A stretch of DNA of 64,000 nucleotides from Guopingia tenuis (GCF_014384805.1 NZ_JACRSS010000003.1:256792-320791); one strand, 5' to 3'; positions 30,648-39,484 are shown, counted from the stretch's first letter. Program-made: numbers and translations. The notes: a model not told the origin generated them from the sequence alone.

Positions 30648-31304
30648 TTACCGGCCATTTTTGCCCGAGGTGTCCTTTTGCAGCAGCTTTTTATAATAGG
30701 AAGGCGCCGTATACAGGGCCGCCACGGGATTATGCCCCAGCACCCGGTCTTTGACTACCAGCGTAGTCGTGACTGCCTGGGAATACCTATAGAACAGGCT
30801 GTCGTGCCCAACGCACAGCCCCACCACAACGTTCAGATCCGTCTGCTCCCTATTCAAAAGCTGGGCTTGAAGAATGGGATTGCACATATTCTTGCCCACG
30901 GCCTCGCATCTCTCGTCAATGCCCACTTGGGTTTTGGGCGTGGCGCCCGCTTTGCAGCATACCCCATATACCTGAAATCCGTGGGCGCGAAAGATCTTCG
31001 CCAGCGTCCGGGATTCCCGGATCAGTCCCACGCAGGTGGCGATCCCAATCTTTTTCGCGCCGATCTTCCGGGCAAATTCCATAGTTTCCTCCACCCGGGT
31101 CAGCCGGCAGTATCCCTCAAATTCCACCTCAGCGGCCGCCGTCATAATCTTATGGTTCTCCGCATCCTCATATTCCCTCAGGTTCTCTCCCCGCGCATCC
31201 GCTTCCAAATGCGTTGTCAGGCAGAAATCCGGATATTTTCCCTCGGGCGAGCTGCAGTGCGTCGTCGCGCAGTCGATGCAGGAATATTTACATTCCTCTT
31301 CCAT
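30648..31304 (-). CDS. DUF1847 family Cys-rich (metal-binding) protein
   Basis: 218 residues. N-terminal CKYSCIDCATTHCSSPEGKYPDFC holds five closely spaced Cys plus His (written in parts: CKYSCIDCATTHC and YPDFC), then RVEETMEFARKIGAKKIGIATCVGLI and GVCCKAGATPKTQVGI, CNPILQAQLLN, VVVGLCVGHDSLFYRYS, which matches the DUF1847 pattern. Cytosolic; probably an iron-sulphur or zinc protein of unknown function. Own promoter at 31335-31363. Confidence 0.75.
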   Translation of the reverse strand: MEEECKYSCIDCATTHCSSPEGKYPDFCLTTHLEADARGENLREYEDAENHKIMTAAAEVEFEGYCRLTRVEETMEFARKIGAKKIGIATCVGLIRESRTLAKIFRAHGFQVYGVCCKAGATPKTQVGIDERCEAVGKNMCNPILQAQLLNREQTDLNVVVGLCVGHDSLFYRYSQAVTTTLVVKDRVLGHNPVAALYTAPSYYKKLLQKDTSGKNGR

Positions 31305-31334
31305 TCTTCTTTCCTCCGTCCGTTACTTGCCTTC

Positions 31335-31363
31335 AATATACCACAGGATTCCCATTTTCGCAA
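31335..31363 (-). promoter_or_regulatory. Promoter of the DUF1847 gene
   Basis: TTGCGA (31358-31363), 17-base spacer, TATATT (31335-31340) with a TGG extension, about 30 bases before the ATG. Confidence 0.55.
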
Positions 31364-31504
31364 CAAAAGCGGCTGGCTGGTAAGCTGCGCAATCCCTTGT
31401 TTGGCAGAACACAGCGCCTATTTCCCCTGCTCCCCTCTGACCCCATATCTCCAAAGCTATCCTCTGTTTTCTTCCACTTTCCAGTGGGAAATCAAAGGGA
31501 TTCA

Positions 31505-31513
31505 TGGTATACT
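31505..31513 (+). promoter_or_regulatory. Extended -10 upstream of the frameshifted small gene
   Basis: TGG-TATACT, 20 bases before the ATG at 31534. No -35 match. Confidence 0.3.
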
Positions 31514-31533
31514 GATCAAAAAGAGGGCGATGT

Positions 31534-31871
31534 ATGCTTTCTATTTTTAACCGGAGAGATCCTATCCGCACCTTCTCCCTGAAAAAACAGGCGGAGATCC
31601 AGAAAGTTCTCGCCATACGCCGGATTCCCTATTTCACCCGGATGGTCAACTGCCGCAACCTTTCATTTCTTTCCTCCGGCTTCTGGGGGGCAGAGGAACT
31701 TTGGATGAGAATCTGGCTTCGGAGTATGAACACACCATCTTCATCCAAAAAAACGGCCATGCGGCGGCATTGGGGCTCATTGGCCGGCTTTTTCAGCAGA
31801 TGGGAGAGTGGCTCCGCTTTTCGTCTCTCCCCGGACTTTTCCCCTTCCTTGCGCAAGGAAGTATGCCCTAA
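31534..31871 (+). pseudogene. Small protein gene broken by a one-base frameshift in a G6 tract
   Basis: First frame: MLSIFNRRDPIRTFSLKKQA.. to SSGFWG, where six G (31685-31690) occur. The continuation in the -1 frame is coherent: RGTLDENLASEYEHTIFIQK.. to FLAQGSMP and TAA at 31869-31871. With seven G the two halves would join as FWGGRGTLDENLASEYEHTI, about 113 residues. The joined protein resembles a widespread small Clostridial protein whose members begin with an FNRKE-like motif and contain a GTFGENLASEYE-like block; I recall no function for it. Could be a slippery contingency tract, a true pseudogene or an assembly error. Confidence 0.6.
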
Positions 31872-31895
31872 GCCGATATCTAATGGAGGAAAGCC

Positions 31896-32243
31896 ATGAA
31901 AAAATGGTATGCAGAGGAATATGAATGGAAAATTGAAGTGATTGGGTTTCTTCGCGGCAGCCGCACAGAACGGTATTGCAGAAACGGCGAGGAAGTGGGT
32001 GACGTATACACCTGCACCTATGGCTGTCCCGTGAATGCCCAGGGCCAGGGGATCTGCCCCAAAGCTATGGTGATGATGTTCCCCATCATGGAGGCCGTCC
32101 GGAGCGGCGGGGATTTGGAGAACATCGGCGGGAGCAGCCGGTATTCCAAAGACCTCGTATGCCCCGACGGCAATGTTATTTTCCGTTTGACGGCGAAAAA
32201 ACTGGGAAACCAGAATTTCTTCAAGGGCAAATTTTTCGATTGA
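31896..32243 (+). CDS. TIGR04076-like small Cys-containing protein
   Basis: 115 residues, GGAGGAAA ribosome site. IEVIGFLRGSRTERYCRNGEEVGD, then TCTYGCPVNAQGQGICPKAM, the block MMFPIMEAVRSGGDLENIGG, and VCPDGNVIFRLTAKKL near the end; this order of a CPxxxxxxGICPK segment and a PxMEAVRSGGDL block is that of the TIGR04076 family. Soluble, function unknown, possible metal site from four conserved Cys. Confidence 0.6.
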   Translation: MKKWYAEEYEWKIEVIGFLRGSRTERYCRNGEEVGDVYTCTYGCPVNAQGQGICPKAMVMMFPIMEAVRSGGDLENIGGSSRYSKDLVCPDGNVIFRLTAKKLGNQNFFKGKFFD

Positions 32244-32504
32244 TGCCGTCCCACAACGATATATAAGCTGCGAACGGGCATAACCGCTGTTTGGCCGGCC
32301 TGCAGCGCGCAGGGCAGCAGCTATTCAATCACGCACGAAACGCTTTCTCCTGTTGTATCCGCTGGCCTGTCCCCGAAGGGTAAGACTATCTCCTTTGGTT
32401 CTCGGTTGCAGCGCTTTTCCCAACAACCCATTTTGTTCCTCAGGTGCATATTCTCCTCTCTTTTGGGATATTTCCGTCAGCTCTGGCAACAGGCTTTCGC
32501 AAAT
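32244..32504. other. Gene-free stretch between the TIGR04076-like gene and rpsI
   Basis: About 260 bases with no intact gene, no ribosome site and no stable hairpin other than the terminator next to it. Open frames exist on both strands but neither shows a start with a ribosome site. Confidence 0.4.
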
Positions 32505-32537
32505 AAAAACCCCGGAAACATTGGTTTCCGGGGTTTT
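32505..32537 (-). terminator. Bidirectional terminator after rpsI
   Basis: AAAACCCCGGAAAC-ATTG-GTTTCCGGGGTTTT; U-runs on both strands, so it also insulates the plus-strand TIGR04076-like gene. Confidence 0.88.
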
Positions 32538-32563
32538 GCACGTCTTTGAACTTGTTTTGCAAG

Positions 32564-32956
32564 TTAACGCTTGGAGAACTGCGGAGCTCTTCTTGCCGCC
32601 TTCAAGCCGTATTTCTTGCGTTCCTTCATGCGCGGGTCTCTTGTGAGATAACCAGCCTGCTTGACAGCGCCGCGCAGGTCAGGTTCCGCTTTGATGAGCG
32701 CCCGGGCGATGCCGTGACGGATCGCGCCCGCCTGGCCAGTGAAGCCGCCGCCGTGAACGGTAACGGCAACGTCGTAGCTTCCCAGTCTCTCGGTCAAAAC
32801 GAGAGGGGAGCGAACCAACATTTTCAGGGTTTCATAGCCGAAGAATTCTTCGATATCACGATGATTTACGGTAATATTGCCGCTTCCCGCCATCAGACGG
32901 ACACGGGCAACGGATTTCTTTCTTCTTCCGGTTCCTAAGAACTGCTCTTTTGCCAT
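32564..32956 (-). CDS. rpsI: 30S ribosomal protein S9
   Basis: 130 residues. GTGRRKKSVARVRL at the start, NITVNHRDIEEFFGYETL, VHGGGFTGQAGAIRHGIARAL, and the C-terminal tail LKAARRAPQFSKR whose last Lys-Arg reaches the P-site tRNA in the ribosome. Second gene of the rplM-rpsI operon, 25 bases after rplM. Confidence 0.97.
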   Translation of the reverse strand: MAKEQFLGTGRRKKSVARVRLMAGSGNITVNHRDIEEFFGYETLKMLVRSPLVLTERLGSYDVAVTVHGGGFTGQAGAIRHGIARALIKAEPDLRGAVKQAGYLTRDPRMKERKKYGLKAARRAPQFSKR

Positions 32957-32981
32957 ATCTTTTTCCCTCCTTCTCGTTTAC

Positions 32982-33407
32982 TTAGATATCCAGCGTTTCC
33001 GGACTCTGGGCCGCATGGGCGTGCTCCGCGCCGGCATATACATGCAGCTTTTTGAGCATCTTGCTGCCCAGCTTGTTCTTGGGAAGCATTCTACGCACTG
33101 CTTCGGAGAAAGCGAATTCCGGCTTCTTTTCCATGAGCGTGCTGTATTTGGTCTCTTTCAGGCCGCCCGGATATCCCGAGTGGGAATAATATTTCTTCTG
33201 ATCCAGCTTTTTGCCGGTGAACACCAGCTTGGACGCATTCACGACGATGACATAATCCCCTGTATCCACATTGGGGGTATATTCCGGCTTGTTCTTTCCA
33301 ATGAGAATGGCAGCGACCTGGCTGGCCAGGCGGCCGAAGGTCTTTCCTTCCGCATCCACGACATACCATTTCTTCTGGAGGTCGACGGGAGCCATATATG
33401 TTTTCAT
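32982..33407 (-). CDS. rplM: 50S ribosomal protein L13
   Basis: 141 residues. WYVVDAEGKTFGRLASQVA, DTGDYVIVVNA, KYYSHSGYPGG and VRRMLPKNKLG are the family blocks; ends with a short extension AGAEHAHAAQSPETLDI. First gene after a consensus promoter with a ~105-base 5' leader that may be structured (hairpin CGCGCAGCAGACTGCGCAG just before the ribosome site). Confidence 0.97.
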   Translation of the reverse strand: MKTYMAPVDLQKKWYVVDAEGKTFGRLASQVAAILIGKNKPEYTPNVDTGDYVIVVNASKLVFTGKKLDQKKYYSHSGYPGGLKETKYSTLMEKKPEFAFSEAVRRMLPKNKLGSKMLKKLHVYAGAEHAHAAQSPETLDI

Positions 33408-33516
33408 AAGGCAAATCCTCCTGCTTTTTTCGTTGTTGTCTGCGCAGTCTGCTGCGCGGTTTTATGGTAGATAAACCGCTCTCGGCATACGGGGCTAGTG
33501 CATACCGCGAGCACAT
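33408..33516 (-). promoter_or_regulatory. 5' leader of rplM-rpsI
   Basis: About 105 transcribed bases before rplM hold GCGGTATGC..GCATACGGGG-type and CTGCGCAGTCTGCTGCGCG hairpins and complementary GCGGTTTTATGG / CCACCGC-like arms (ACCGCTCTC with GAGCGGT). Known L13 autoregulation in Firmicutes acts through such leaders; whether this is the same motif I cannot confirm. Confidence 0.35.
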
Positions 33517-33519
33517 TAT

Positions 33520-33548
33520 ATTTTACCCGGCTTTTTTCCTTCTGTCAA
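33520..33548 (-). promoter_or_regulatory. Sigma-A promoter of rplM-rpsI
   Basis: TTGACA (33543-33548), 17-base spacer, TAAAAT (33520-33525). Confidence 0.78.
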
Positions 33549-33592
33549 GCGGTTTTTTGCCGTTTCCGCCCACTTTTTCCGTTTTTTTGCCC

Positions 33593-34336
33593 TCAGGGCA
33601 TGGAGTCATAGTAAACCCCCATCATGCAGAGTCCCTGGGCGGGCGCCGTGGCCCCGGCCCGGGTCCGGTCCCGGCTTTCGAGAATTCCGGGAATCGCGGA
33701 AGGGGAGGTTCTCCCCTTGCCCACGTCGATGAGTGTGCCGGCAATGATGCGGACCATATTATATAAAAATCCGTTTCCCTTAACATCGATATAGATATTT
33801 TCATCGATGCGGGTGATATCGATGGAATAGATCGTGCGCACTGTGCCCACAATATCACTGCCTGCCGCGCGGAACGCGGCAAAGTCATGGGTGCCCACCA
33901 GATACTGGGCTGCGATTTTCATTTTTTCCGCATCCAGATCCTGCCGGACATGGGCAGTTGTAAAGCGGTCGATGGCGCTGGCATGGGGCGCGTTATAGAT
34001 CGTATAGCGGTAGTGCTTCATGCGCGCGCCTTTGCGCACATGAAAATCCCCGCTCACTGCCCGGCTTTCCCGCACCCGGATATCCGGCGGAAGCACCAGG
34101 TTCAGCACATAGGAAAACTTTTCCGGGGGAATATGCGACTGAATATCAAACTGGGCGCACTGGCCCCGGGCATGTACACCGGCGTCCGTCCGGCCCGCGC
34201 CGGTCACCCGGCACCGCTGGCCCAGCGCCTCGAAAATGGCGGTTTCCACCGCCTCCTGCACGGTGACGGCGTTTTTCTGGATCTGCCATCCGGCATAGTT
34301 CGTGCCGTCATATTCCAGGATGAGCAAAATCCGCAT
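33593..34336 (-). CDS. truA: tRNA pseudouridine(38-40) synthase
   Basis: 247 residues from ATG 34336 with GGAGGGGG upstream (a longer frame begins in the ecfT gene and is not supported). YDGTNYAGWQIQKNAVTVQE, GAGRTDAGVHARGQ with the catalytic Asp, MKHYRYTIYNAPHASA, and NGFLYNMVRIIAGTLIDVG. Modifies the anticodon arm of many tRNAs. Ends the ecf operon, 13 bases after ecfT, as is common in Firmicutes. Confidence 0.95.
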   Translation of the reverse strand: MRILLILEYDGTNYAGWQIQKNAVTVQEAVETAIFEALGQRCRVTGAGRTDAGVHARGQCAQFDIQSHIPPEKFSYVLNLVLPPDIRVRESRAVSGDFHVRKGARMKHYRYTIYNAPHASAIDRFTTAHVRQDLDAEKMKIAAQYLVGTHDFAAFRAAGSDIVGTVRTIYSIDITRIDENIYIDVKGNGFLYNMVRIIAGTLIDVGKGRTSPSAIPGILESRDRTRAGATAPAQGLCMMGVYYDSMP

Positions 34337-34349
34337 CCCTTCCCCCTCC

Positions 34350-35144
34350 TTAGAATCCAAAACAGATAAAGACTGTGACCCCAGCGACAATGCCCAGCGC
34401 CACAAAATCCCGGAAGCTCATATGCATGACCTTCATGCGCGTCCGGTTTTTCCCGCCGTGATAGCAGCGCGACTCCATGGCCAGCGCCAGCTCGTCCGCC
34501 CGCTTGAAGGCACTTACGAACAACGGCACCAGAATGGGCACCATTCCCTTGGCCCGCTTGATGAGGCCGCCGCTGTCAAAAGAGGCGCCCCGGGCGGTCT
34601 GCGCTTTCATAATCCGGTCGGTTTCGTCCACCAGCGTGGGGATAAACCGCAGGGCAATACTCATCATGAGCGCCATCTCATGGGCTGGGAAATGCAGCAC
34701 CGTGAGGGGCTTTAAAAGCCGCTCCAGCGCGTCGGTGATCTCCATGGGCGATGTGGTCAGGGTGAGGACGGTCGTGATGCTCACCAGCAGCACCAGCCGG
34801 ACCGCGATATTCACGGCCTTTATCAGCCCTCCCTCCGTAATCCGGAAAATCCACCACTCCAGGAGCACTTCCCCCTCGGTGATGAAGAAAATATTCAGAA
34901 TAAAGGTAAACACCAGAATGAACCAGAGCGGCTTGATTCCCTTCAGCACATATTTGACGGAAATCCGGCTCAAAAGAATGGCCAGCAGCAAAACTGCCAC
35001 CACTGCCGCATAGCCATAGACCGTCCGCACGCAGAAGATCAGCACGATCAGGGCCAGCGTCAGCAGAAATTTCATCCGCGGGTCCATGCGGTGCATCACC
35101 GAATCGCCGGGGAAGTATTGGCCCAGCGTGATATTCTTAATCAT
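34350..35144 (-). CDS. ecfT: ECF transporter transmembrane component
   Basis: 264 residues, about six membrane helices (e.g. FLLTLALIVLIFCVRTVYGY, PLWFILVFTFILNIFFI). Cytoplasmic coupling helices carry the two Ala-Arg-Gly-type motifs: AQTARGASFDSGG and LAMESRCYHGG. Joins EcfA1 and EcfA2 to various vitamin-binding S components encoded elsewhere. Start overlaps the ecfA2 stop by 8 bases. Confidence 0.95.
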   Translation of the reverse strand: MIKNITLGQYFPGDSVMHRMDPRMKFLLTLALIVLIFCVRTVYGYAAVVAVLLLAILLSRISVKYVLKGIKPLWFILVFTFILNIFFITEGEVLLEWWIFRITEGGLIKAVNIAVRLVLLVSITTVLTLTTSPMEITDALERLLKPLTVLHFPAHEMALMMSIALRFIPTLVDETDRIMKAQTARGASFDSGGLIKRAKGMVPILVPLFVSAFKRADELALAMESRCYHGGKNRTRMKVMHMSFRDFVALGIVAGVTVFICFGF

Positions 35145-35997
35145 GGGCCTTCCCTCCCAGCATGCGGATCAGCTCCTCCTTCACCTCGTCAAAGCGGATG
35201 TTCTCCTCCGAAATGGCAATTCCTTTTGCCCGCAGCGCCTCCACCAGCTGCCCGGCCTCCGGCAGATCCAGCCCGGCGGCCCGCAGGGCCTCATGCTCCC
35301 GGAATACCTCCCGGGGCGTTCCGTTCATCATCAGTTCTCCCTGGTTCATCACGAGAATCCGGGAGGCGTATTCCGCCAGCCCGTCCATGTTATGGGAGAT
35401 CATAAGGATCGTCATGCCGCAGTCATTCAGATTTTTGACCAGGTCCATCAGGCTTTCCCGCCCCAGCGGATCCAGCCCCGCAATCGGCTCATCCATGATG
35501 AGAATTTTTGGCTCCATGGCCAGAACACCAGCAATGGCAATCTTCCGCTTCTGCCCGCCGGAAAGCTCAAAGGGGGATTTGTCTTTATAAGTTTCATAGT
35601 CCATCCCCACCAGCTCCATCGCCACCTGGGTGCGGTTTTCCAGCTCTTCTTCGGGAATGCCGGTCATCCGCGGGCCATAGGCAATGTCCTTGGCGATGGT
35701 CTCTTCAAACAGCTGGTATTCGGGATATTGAAACACCACGCCCACCGTCCGGCGCAGCTTTTTCTTATCCGCATCCTTCTGACTGTAATCCACGCCGTCG
35801 ATCAGCACCCGGCCGGCTGTTTGGGGAATCAGGCTGCTGATGATCTGGATCAGGGTGGATTTTCCGCTGCCCGTGTGCCCGATGATGCCGACAAATTCGC
35901 CGTCCGCAATGGTAAAGCTGACATCCTTGAGCGCCCGATGCTCAAAAGGCGTTCCCGGCAGATAGGTGTAACTCACATTTTCTACTGCAATCGGCAT
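35137..35997 (-). CDS. ecfA2: ECF transporter ATPase A2
   Basis: 286 residues from ATG 35997 (GGAGGAAAT site); a longer frame exists but lacks one. Walker A GHTGSGKST, Q-loop VFQYPEYQLFEETIAKDI, signature LSGGQKRKIAIAGVLAM, Walker B ILIMDEPIAGLDP, switch MISHNMDG. The YPEYQLFEETI variant of the Q-loop distinguishes A2 from A1. Overlaps ecfA1 by 16 bases. Confidence 0.95.
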   Translation of the reverse strand: MPIAVENVSYTYLPGTPFEHRALKDVSFTIADGEFVGIIGHTGSGKSTLIQIISSLIPQTAGRVLIDGVDYSQKDADKKKLRRTVGVVFQYPEYQLFEETIAKDIAYGPRMTGIPEEELENRTQVAMELVGMDYETYKDKSPFELSGGQKRKIAIAGVLAMEPKILIMDEPIAGLDPLGRESLMDLVKNLNDCGMTILMISHNMDGLAEYASRILVMNQGELMMNGTPREVFREHEALRAAGLDLPEAGQLVEALRAKGIAISEENIRFDEVKEELIRMLGGKAHD

Positions 35998-36821
35998 ATT
36001 TCCTCCACCAGTTCCCGGGTCGTTATGCAAGTCTGGGCAATGGGAATTCCAGCCTCACGAAGCTCCATGGCCATCTGGGCAGCAAAGGGCGGGAGCAGCC
36101 CCGCCTTTTTCAGCATGGCCTGGTCTGTCAAAATTTCATGGGGCGTCCCCTGGCAAAGCACCTGCCCGTCCGACAGCACGATCACCTGGTCTGCGTCCAC
36201 CGCTTCTTCCATGAAATGGGTAATGAGGACAATGGTAATGCCCTCCTCCCGGTTGAGCCGTGTGACAATCTCCAAAATCTTTTTGCGGCCCCGGGGGTCC
36301 AGCATGGCGGTGGCCTCGTCCAGGACGATCATTTTCGGATGCATGGCCAACGCTCCGGCAATGGCGATGCGCTGCTTCTGGCCGCCCGAAAGCATGTGCG
36401 GCGCCCGCTTTTTGTATTTTAGCATATTGACGGCAGTGAGGGCCTGTTCCACCCGCTCCACGATTTCCGGCTGCGGCACCCCCAGATTTTCCGGGCCAAA
36501 AGCCACATCCTCATCCACCACCGTCGCCACCAGCTGGTTATCCGGATTCTGGAACACCATGCCTACGCTGCCGCGGATCTCAAAGGTTCTTTCCGCATCC
36601 GCCGTGTCCATGCCGTCGATCCAGACCTTGCCGCCCGTGGGCAGCGAAAGGGCGTTGAGCAGCTTGGCAAAAGTGGATTTCCCACTGCCATTATGCCCGA
36701 GAATCACGGCAAAACTTCCCTTTTTTACCGTGATATCCACGCCGTTCAAGGCAAAGTTCACGTCGCCTTCTTCGGATGTATAGCTATAGGTCACGCCCTG
36801 CGTCCTGACGAAATCTTCCAT
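35982..36821 (-). CDS. ecfA1: ECF transporter ATPase A1
   Basis: 279 residues. Walker A GHNGSGKST, Q-loop VFQNPDNQLVATVVDEDVAF, signature LSGGQKQRIAIAGALAM, Walker B IVLDEATAMLDPRG, switch LITHFMEE. Forms the EcfA1A2T energising module for vitamin uptake. First gene after the rplQ terminator with only 33 bases between, so it probably depends partly on readthrough from the ribosomal operon. Confidence 0.95.
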   Translation of the reverse strand: MEDFVRTQGVTYSYTSEEGDVNFALNGVDITVKKGSFAVILGHNGSGKSTFAKLLNALSLPTGGKVWIDGMDTADAERTFEIRGSVGMVFQNPDNQLVATVVDEDVAFGPENLGVPQPEIVERVEQALTAVNMLKYKKRAPHMLSGGQKQRIAIAGALAMHPKMIVLDEATAMLDPRGRKKILEIVTRLNREEGITIVLITHFMEEAVDADQVIVLSDGQVLCQGTPHEILTDQAMLKKAGLLPPFAAQMAMELREAGIPIAQTCITTRELVEEICRLQ

Positions 36822-36853
36822 TCCTGTCCCTCCGGTGTTGCCCTTTTCCAGTT

Positions 36854-36897
36854 AAAAAATGAGACTTTGAAGCAGCGTTCCCACCCTCCAAAGTCTC
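36854..36897 (-). terminator. Terminator after rplQ
   Basis: Minus strand GAGACTTTG, 19-base loop, CAAAGTCTC, then ATTTTTT. Long loop, so possibly partial. Confidence 0.75.
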
Positions 36898-36919
36898 GTT
36901 TCGTCCATTGCTATTCGGT

Positions 36920-37432
36920 TTAGACAAGTTCCAGAATGACGACCTCGGCCGCATCACCGCGCCGCGGTCCCATTTTGATTACGCGGGTATAACCGCCGCC
37001 CTGTCCCATCTCTTCTGCGCGCTTTGCATATTTGGGAGCCAGCTCGCGGAACAGCTTTTCTACCACCGGATGCCGGTTATCCGCCGTCCGCTTGGCATAT
37101 TTATATTTGCTTTCCTTGGGCAGTTTTGTCTCCTGCACGTCATAGAGATATTCCATCAGCTGCCGCCGCACTGCCAGCTTGGCGGGCGCGTCGTTTTCAA
37201 ACTCTTTGGATACGATATTGCCCTTCTCGTCCTTGACGGATTTGGTCACGACAACCGTGTTATTATACTGATGAATCGCTTTTGTAATCAGCTTTTCGGC
37301 CACCCGGCGCACTTCCTTGGCGCGTGCGGCAGTCGTTTCAATTCTTCCGTTCCAGATGAGAGCCGTCACCTGATTGCGCATCAGGGCTCTTCTCTGGTCC
37401 GAAGGTCTGTTGAGCTTTTTGATTGCTGCCAT
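36920..37432 (-). CDS. rplQ: 50S ribosomal protein L17
   Basis: 170 residues, longer than the ~120 of Bacillus because of an internal insertion (roughly 70-125, KSVKDEKGNIVSKEFENDAP). KKLNRPSDQRRALMRNQVTALI and C-terminal GGGYTRVIKMGPRRGDAAE are the family blocks. Last gene of the alpha operon. Confidence 0.96.
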   Translation of the reverse strand: MAAIKKLNRPSDQRRALMRNQVTALIWNGRIETTAARAKEVRRVAEKLITKAIHQYNNTVVVTKSVKDEKGNIVSKEFENDAPAKLAVRRQLMEYLYDVQETKLPKESKYKYAKRTADNRHPVVEKLFRELAPKYAKRAEEMGQGGGYTRVIKMGPRRGDAAEVVILELV

Positions 37433-37453
37433 TGTGCTCTTGCCTCCTTATTC

Positions 37454-38398
37454 TTAATCGTCCTGCCGAAGGCCAAGGCCGAGGGCAGCCAGCTTCTGCT
37501 GCACTTCCTCCAGCGATTTCCGGCCCAGATTGCGGACTTTCATCATTTCTTCTTCGTCTTTCTTGATCAGCTCTTCCACCGTGTTGATGCCGGCGCGCTT
37601 TAAGCAGTTATAGGAACGAACCGAAAGATCCAGTTCTTCAATGGTTGTCTCCAGAACCTTCTCCTTCTTTCCGTCGTCCTTCACCACCATGATTTCCACA
37701 TCGCTCACATGGTTGGTCAGGCTGACAAACTGGCCCAAATATTCGCAGAGGATTTTGGAGGCCAGGGATACGGCTTCATCCGCAGGGATCGAACCATTCG
37801 TCCAGACTTCCAGCTCCAGCTTGTCAAAGTCGGTAACCTGGCCCACGCGGGTGTTGTTCACCGTAAAATTCACCTTTTTCACCGGCGTATACAGCGAATC
37901 CATGGGAATCACGCCGATGGGCATGTTGGGAGTTTTGTTTTTATCCGCCAGAACATAGCCGCGGCCATGCTCCAGGGTGATTTCCATATAGAGCTTCGCA
38001 TCGTCGTCCAGGGTGGCGATATGCAGATCCGGATTGATCAGCTCCACATCCGAATCGATCTGGATATCCGAAGCCTTCACCTCGCAGGGGCCCTCCGCCT
38101 CCAAAATCAGAGTCTTGGGCTCATTGGTGAACAGCTTCGCGCAAAGCGCCTTCAGGTTCAAAACGATGTTGGTCACATCTTCCCGGACTCCGGGAATTGT
38201 GGAAAACTCATGCAAAACGCCGTCGATCTTGATTTTTGTGACGGCCACGCCCGGCAGACAGGACAGGAGGACGCGCCGCAGGGAATTGCCGAGAGTCGTT
38301 CCGAATCCCCTTTCCAGGGGCTCCATCACGAACTTCGCATAACTCCAATCCGAATTATGTTCCACGCATTCAATTTTCGGCTTTTCAATTTCTAACAT
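37454..38398 (-). CDS. rpoA: RNA polymerase subunit alpha
   Basis: 314 residues. N-terminal dimerisation domain with LERGFGTTLGNSLRRVLLSC and VLHEFSTIPGVREDV; C-terminal domain from ~245 with LDLSVRSYNCLKRAGINTVE and RNLGRKSLEEVQQKLAALGL, which contacts UP elements and activators. 55 bases after rpsD. Confidence 0.98.
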   Translation of the reverse strand: MLEIEKPKIECVEHNSDWSYAKFVMEPLERGFGTTLGNSLRRVLLSCLPGVAVTKIKIDGVLHEFSTIPGVREDVTNIVLNLKALCAKLFTNEPKTLILEAEGPCEVKASDIQIDSDVELINPDLHIATLDDDAKLYMEITLEHGRGYVLADKNKTPNMPIGVIPMDSLYTPVKKVNFTVNNTRVGQVTDFDKLELEVWTNGSIPADEAVSLASKILCEYLGQFVSLTNHVSDVEIMVVKDDGKKEKVLETTIEELDLSVRSYNCLKRAGINTVEELIKKDEEEMMKVRNLGRKSLEEVQQKLAALGLGLRQDD

Positions 38399-38453
38399 CT
38401 ACGAAAAACCCTCCTTCGAGTTTCTTTGGGGCCACTTTCAAGCGATTAAGCTA

Positions 38454-39077
38454 TTATTTGGAATACAATTCGACGATGAGATGTTCTTCCACCGTGAGGT
38501 CGATGTCATCCCGTTCGGGAATTGCTGTAACGGCTCCGCTGAGCTTCGTCGGGTCAAATTCCAGCCACTTGGGCATGGGACGGGTCGCCTGCTCGGCAAT
38601 CGCCTTGAATTTCTCCAGGCTTGCGCTCTTTTCCTTGACAGCGATCTGGTCGCCGACGTTTACGCGATACGACGGAATATCCACCTTTTTGCCGTTCACC
38701 AGAATATGGCCATGGAGGACGAACTGGCGCGCCTGCGCGCGGGATTCGCCGATCCCCATGCGGTATACGACATTGTCCAGCCGGCGTTCCAAGAGCGACA
38801 GCATATTGGTACCTGTAACGCCCTTCATGCCTGCCGCGACGTTGAAATATTCTTTAAACTGCTTTTCGAGCATGCCATATGCCCGCTTTACCTTCTGTTT
38901 TTCTCTCAGCTGCACGCCATATTCCGAAAGCTTCTTTCTTCCCTGGCCGTGCTGTCCCGGAGCAACCGGGCGCTTGGTATACGCGCATTTCTGAGAATAG
39001 CAGCGGTCGCCCTTCAAGAACAACTTGCAGCCTTCTCTGCGGCAAAGGCGGCATACCGAACCTGTATATCTTGCCAT
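38454..39077 (-). CDS. rpsD: 30S ribosomal protein S4
   Basis: 207 residues. N-terminal zinc-type Cys set CRLCRREGCKLFLKGDRCYS plus a fourth Cys (the C+ form), MLEKQFKEYFNVA, S4 RNA-binding domain RLDNVVYRMGIGESRAQARQ and VNGKKVDIPSYRVN. 14 bases after rpsK. Confidence 0.98.
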   Translation of the reverse strand: MARYTGSVCRLCRREGCKLFLKGDRCYSQKCAYTKRPVAPGQHGQGRKKLSEYGVQLREKQKVKRAYGMLEKQFKEYFNVAAGMKGVTGTNMLSLLERRLDNVVYRMGIGESRAQARQFVLHGHILVNGKKVDIPSYRVNVGDQIAVKEKSASLEKFKAIAEQATRPMPKWLEFDPTKLSGAVTAIPERDDIDLTVEEHLIVELYSK

Positions 39078-39091
39078 AGTATTCTACCTCC

Positions 39092-39484
39092 TTAGACCCT
39101 TCTGCGCTTCGGCGGACGGCAACCATTGTGCGGTATAGGAGTAACGTCCTTGATAAGCGTAACTTCAAGACCAGCCGTCTGCAAAGCGCGGATCGCCGCT
39201 TCTCTGCCGGAGCCCGGTCCCTTTACATATACTTCTACTGTCTTCAAGCCATGTTCCATTGCTGCCCGGGCTGCGGTTTCGGCCGCCATCTGCGCCGCAA
39301 AGGGTGTGGATTTACGCGAACCGCGGAAGCCCAAAGCTCCGGAACTGGACTGGGATAAAGCGTTGCCCTGGATATCCGACATCGTAACGATGGTGTTGTT
39401 GAAGGAAGAGCGAATATGGGCGGCGCCGCGCTCGATGTTTTTCTTCTCTCTGCGCTTTCTAGTAACTTTTTTACCTTTAGCCAT
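39092..39484 (-). CDS. rpsK: 30S ribosomal protein S11
   Basis: 130 residues. RRKEKKNIERG-like basic start, AHIRSSFNNTIVTMSDIQGN, GFRGSRKSTPFAAQMAAETA, YVKGPGSGREAAIRAL and PHNGCRPPKRRRV at the end. 13 bases after rpsM. Confidence 0.98.
   Translation of the reverse strand: MAKGKKVTRKRREKKNIERGAAHIRSSFNNTIVTMSDIQGNALSQSSSGALGFRGSRKSTPFAAQMAAETAARAAMEHGLKTVEVYVKGPGSGREAAIRALQTAGLEVTLIKDVTPIPHNGCRPPKRRRV

Noticed and set aside
32353..32646. Plus-strand frame across the rpsI terminator, and an open minus-strand frame downstream of rpsI
   Set aside because: Both read through the terminator hairpin; neither has a start with a ribosome site.
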